Assembly (NCBI GenBank): GCA_902783175.1
Contig: CACZQA010000047.1
Coordinates: 1 to 7,979 of the forward strand
Length of the DNA stretch: 7,979 nucleotides
Source: an uncultured Coriobacteriaceae bacterium
Lineage (GTDB): Bacteria; Actinomycetota; Coriobacteriia; Coriobacteriales; QAMH01
Direction: 5' to 3'
The notes below the pieces were generated by a model. That model saw only the letters and a list, made by a program, of their open reading frames with translations. It was not told the origin of the DNA and did not search any database. Made by a program: the position numbers and the translations under genes. Below, one piece after another: positions 6,411 to 7,979 of the stretch (position 1 is its first letter; the number at the start of each line of letters is the position of its first letter).

Positions 6411-6763
6411 CTAGGCGGCCGTCCCGGGGCGCGCCCTGCGCCCCGCGATTGTATCGTACACGGCCCCGCCGCCCCCGTCGAACGCCTTGAGCCTGCCCTC
6501 CCGGTACCAGCGGATGTACCCGGAGAGCTCCGCGATGAACGCCTCCGCCGTCCAGCCGCGCCAGTCGCGGCCGCGGAAGAACTTGACCTTGAGGCGACGC
6601 AGGGCGACAGGTACACCCTCCTCGGGTCGTCGGGGAGCCTGAACTCGGCGACGTCGGTGACGAGCCGCTCGCCCGGGCGGGCGGCCGAGAAGTCGTGCAG
6701 GTCGCGCGAGGCGTCGACCAGCGGCAGGTTCGGCGCGGCCGCGCCCCTCCTCGCTCGACCGGG
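6411..6763 (-). pseudogene. IS3-family transposase (OrfB) relic with internal deletion and frameshift
   Basis: Read on the - strand, one frame from about 6763 to 6600 gives APNLPLVDASRDLHDFSAAR, then PGERLVTDVAEFRLPDDPRR and VYLSPCV. This is the start of the IS3 DDE core, with the first catalytic Asp in VTDVAEF (compare WVTDITEF in intact elements). At about 6600 the sequence jumps to another frame: LRRLKVKFFRGRDWRGWTAE, then AFIAELSGYIRWYREGRLKAF, the known C-terminal end of OrfB. The stop is at 6411-6413. The segment with the second Asp and the Glu of the DDE triad, normally lying between these parts, is missing. The N-terminal OrfB region and OrfA are also not found upstream. Past the stop, on the - strand, GTCCAAGAAATCGTCCGCAC (within 6386-6408) followed by CCCCC may be the old IS end. 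The element cannot transpose itself. Family call is strong; IS name unknown. Confidence 0.8.
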
Positions 6764-7041
6764 CCCCGCGCAACACGCTGCCGCCCATGATTCTCGACGT
6801 GGAGCGCTTCGCCCGCGCGAAGCTCGTCAGCGAGGTCGCTGAGCGCCCCGACGCGGACGTTCGCCCGGTCTTCTCCGGCCATCTTGTCGCCCTCAACCAC
6901 ATACAGCGCTCTCCGAGGCGCGTGCTGCGGCGCGCCCGTCGAGAAGTACGCCTTGCCCGATGACATTCCCCTATGGGCCTACCTCGAACCCGTCGCTCTA
7001 TCAGCTCCACCTCTTCTGTGCGGAGCGCCGGCGACCGGGAC
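6764..7041. other. Unassigned stretch with coding-like composition on both strands, probably gene remnants
   Basis: An open frame runs on + from ATG 6787 to TGA 6963 (58 residues, MILDVERFARAKLVSEVAER...). The exactly opposed - frame from ATG 6966 is also open (LYVVEGDKMAGEDRANVRVG, then ALSDLADELRAGEALHV) and continues past 6764. By my count G+C at the first and third codon positions is about equally high (near 80 percent), so composition does not say which strand was coding. Neither start has a well-placed ribosome-binding site, and I do not recognise either product. From 6964 to 7041 I see nothing. It lies beside the transposase relic and may be a decayed gene. Confidence 0.3.
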
Positions 7042-7431
7042 ATGCGCGGGGAATGCTTCCAACTTCGTCAATCGAAGGCATCGAGGAGCGCTTCTGCTCG
7101 CCCTTCAATCGCGATCAACGGTCTCGTGCGCGCGGACACCGCGATCGACGCAAGCGCCAATGTCATGCGTGTCTCTGCCGACGCGGGAATTTCCCACCGC
7201 GTCGTCTCGGCGAACATGTGCGGCCCGCGCCTCAAGCAAATCGCTACGCTGCTCTACCCTCATTCGCAGATCGTCCCGGATGGTACGAGCGAGAGCCGCA
7301 CTAAGGTCGAGGTCGCGAAACTCGAGACCGGGATGCGGGTCGTCCTCGACGCGTTTCCCGATAATGACGCCGCCGCCCGTCCTTCGCCGTCCCCATTACT
7401 CTATTTAACACATGGTTCTGAATCCCCATGA
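7042..7431 (+). CDS. Small hypothetical protein or gene fragment, family not recognised
   Basis: From ATG 7042 the frame gives 129 residues. The first 25 or so (Ser/Arg/Ala-rich) look non-coding. From about 7111 to 7380 the codons have high G+C at position three and a normal amino-acid mix: AINGLVRADTAIDASANVMR, then VSADAGISHRVVSANM and GPRLKQIATLLYPHSQIVPD, ending near LDAFPDND. The last 15 codons are AT-rich and probably lie beyond the original reading frame. There is no clear ribosome-binding site at 7042. A strong terminator begins 35 bases after the stop, consistent with a + strand transcript ending here. ADAGISHRVVSANM faintly recalls a helix-turn-helix, but the match is weak and I make no functional call. 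It may be the surviving part of a broken gene. Confidence 0.3.
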   Translation: MRGECFQLRQSKASRSASARPSIAINGLVRADTAIDASANVMRVSADAGISHRVVSANMCGPRLKQIATLLYPHSQIVPDGTSESRTKVEVAKLETGMRVVLDAFPDNDAAARPSPSPLLYLTHGSESP

Positions 7432-7465
7432 TGGAGTCGCGCAGAGAAACCCTTCAGGTTTTGTC

Positions 7466-7502
7466 AGGCGGGGTCGCGCAAGCGGTTCCGCCTAGTCTTT
7501 TA
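7466..7502 (+). terminator. Strong terminator: 12-bp stem, GCAA tetraloop, T-tract
   Basis: AGGCGGGGTCGC (7466-7477) pairs with GCGGTTCCGCCT (7482-7493) over all 12 positions, three of them G-U wobbles, closed by a GCAA loop of the stable GNRA class. AGTCTTTTAA follows, giving the T-tract for + strand transcription. On the - strand no T-tract follows. It marks the end of a + transcript, perhaps of the fragment ending at 7431. Confidence 0.75.
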
Positions 7503-7979
7503 ATATGAGAAGCCATTGCCGAGAGGCGTGACGTCGCAGGTCCCGAGATCTCTTCCGGGGCCTGGTCCTTATTCCGGCCGGTCGGGAGCGCGCGGACGCC
7601 CGCCAGCCGTCGGTCGCTTGGCAAGCCGATATCCACGGGATCATCTCGGCGCGGCGTGCAGGTTCGGATATGTCGCCGCGCACCACAGCATCTCGGCTCC
7701 CGTACAGGGCAGTCGGTCGTGGAGCCCTTGGATTCTTCGTTCCCGGGCGCTCCGTGGGCTGCCCATAAAAGAGTCGTGAGCCGGCCCCGGCGATGCGTCG
7801 AGGCGCGGGCCCTCGCGGCGGGAAGCGTATGTTCCCGGGCGCTACCCGGGCGCGCCCGCCGATCTCCCTAGTGTGATTCAACATGTCGGACTGTGCAAGG
7901 TTGCATTGCGGGCGAGGATGTATTACTTCACTCGCTATGCTGGATGCCAGAACACTGGTTGCGGGCGTACTGCGCTGGA
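7503..7979. other. No recognisable gene; GC-rich, repeat-bearing DNA up to the window edge
   Basis: The longest open frame here is on - (7492-7884, 130 residues), but it overlaps the terminator, is Arg/Pro-rich, has no recognisable motif and competes with similar frames on +. I see no tRNA, rRNA, riboswitch or CRISPR pattern. From 7883 an ATG frame on + is open to the right edge (ends LAMLDARTLVAGVLRW). It could be the beginning of a further gene, but it lacks a good ribosome-binding site and is too short to judge. Confidence 0.4.
7739..7853. repeat. Short direct repeats CCCGGGCGC
   Basis: GTTCCCGGGCGCT occurs exactly at 7739-7751 and 7831-7843, 92 bases apart. The core CCCGGGCGC appears a third time at 7845-7853, directly after the second copy. 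CCCGGG is itself palindromic. The repeats are short and GC-rich, so their significance is uncertain. Confidence 0.5.

Noticed and set aside
6001..6966. 321-residue - strand frame running from the unassigned region into the GntR gene
   Set aside because: It passes through the transposase relic in the wrong frame and ends antisense to GntR, so it cannot be one real protein. Only its first part is worth noting and is described separately.
6345..7088. Possible distant repeat between TTGCCAACTTTGTTTACGAAG near 6352 and TTCCAACTTCGTCAATCGAAG near 7060, as ends of one inserted element
   Set aside because: Only a short core (CCAACTT) matches without gaps; the remainder needs a gap and substitutions, so chance similarity is likely.
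7492..7884. 130-residue - strand frame near the right end
   Set aside because: It overlaps the terminator, is Arg/Pro-rich, shows no motif and has competing frames on the + strand.
7503..7979. Structured RNA (RNase P, tmRNA, riboswitch) in the gene-free tail
   Set aside because: None of the conserved core sequences of these RNAs could be found on either strand.

Overview
The window looks like chromosomal DNA from a high-GC Gram-positive, most likely an anaerobic gut actinobacterium of the Coriobacteriia (Collinsella/Olsenella type). This rests on the strong preference for G or C at third codon positions, tight co-directional operon packing, a mannose-class PTS and a GntR/UTRA regulator. The taxonomic guess is inference; no rRNA or marker gene is present.

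Positions 2-5275 hold the distal part of one carbohydrate operon, all on the + strand with overlaps or short gaps. In order: the 3' end of a sugar-phosphate isomerase/epimerase (TIM barrel), PTS enzyme IIC and IID of the mannose/sorbose family, an MtlD-like polyol-phosphate dehydrogenase, a zinc-type medium-chain dehydrogenase, and an aldo/keto reductase. An 8-bp perfect inverted repeat sits in the largest internal gap, before the zinc dehydrogenase, and a hairpin terminator follows the reductase. The IIA and IIB components are not here and probably lie upstream. Together the genes could import a sugar or polyol as its phosphate, then move oxidation state and stereochemistry around its carbons by oxidation, epimerisation and reduction. 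The substrate cannot be read from the sequence.

Positions 5276-6260 hold the regulatory module: the terminator, a short AT-richer promoter region with a repeated GGTTATAGAYGT motif, and a GntR-family HutC/UTRA regulator. The likely regulator start is a GTG at 5541 with a good Shine-Dalgarno, not the upstream ATG at 5505. One repeat lies between the candidate -35 and -10, which suggests autoregulation.

Positions 6261-7979 are degraded accessory DNA. A very regular C-run tract (G-rich on the - strand) follows the regulator. Next comes a - strand relic of an IS3-family transposase that has lost its N-terminal part and the middle of its DDE core. Further on are short stretches with coding-like composition that I cannot name, a strong 12-bp GCAA-loop hairpin terminator, and about 480 bases with no recognisable gene but a short GC-rich repeat. 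No complete novel defence or mobile system is visible. The most interesting items are the redox-rich PTS operon, the operator array and the C-run tract.
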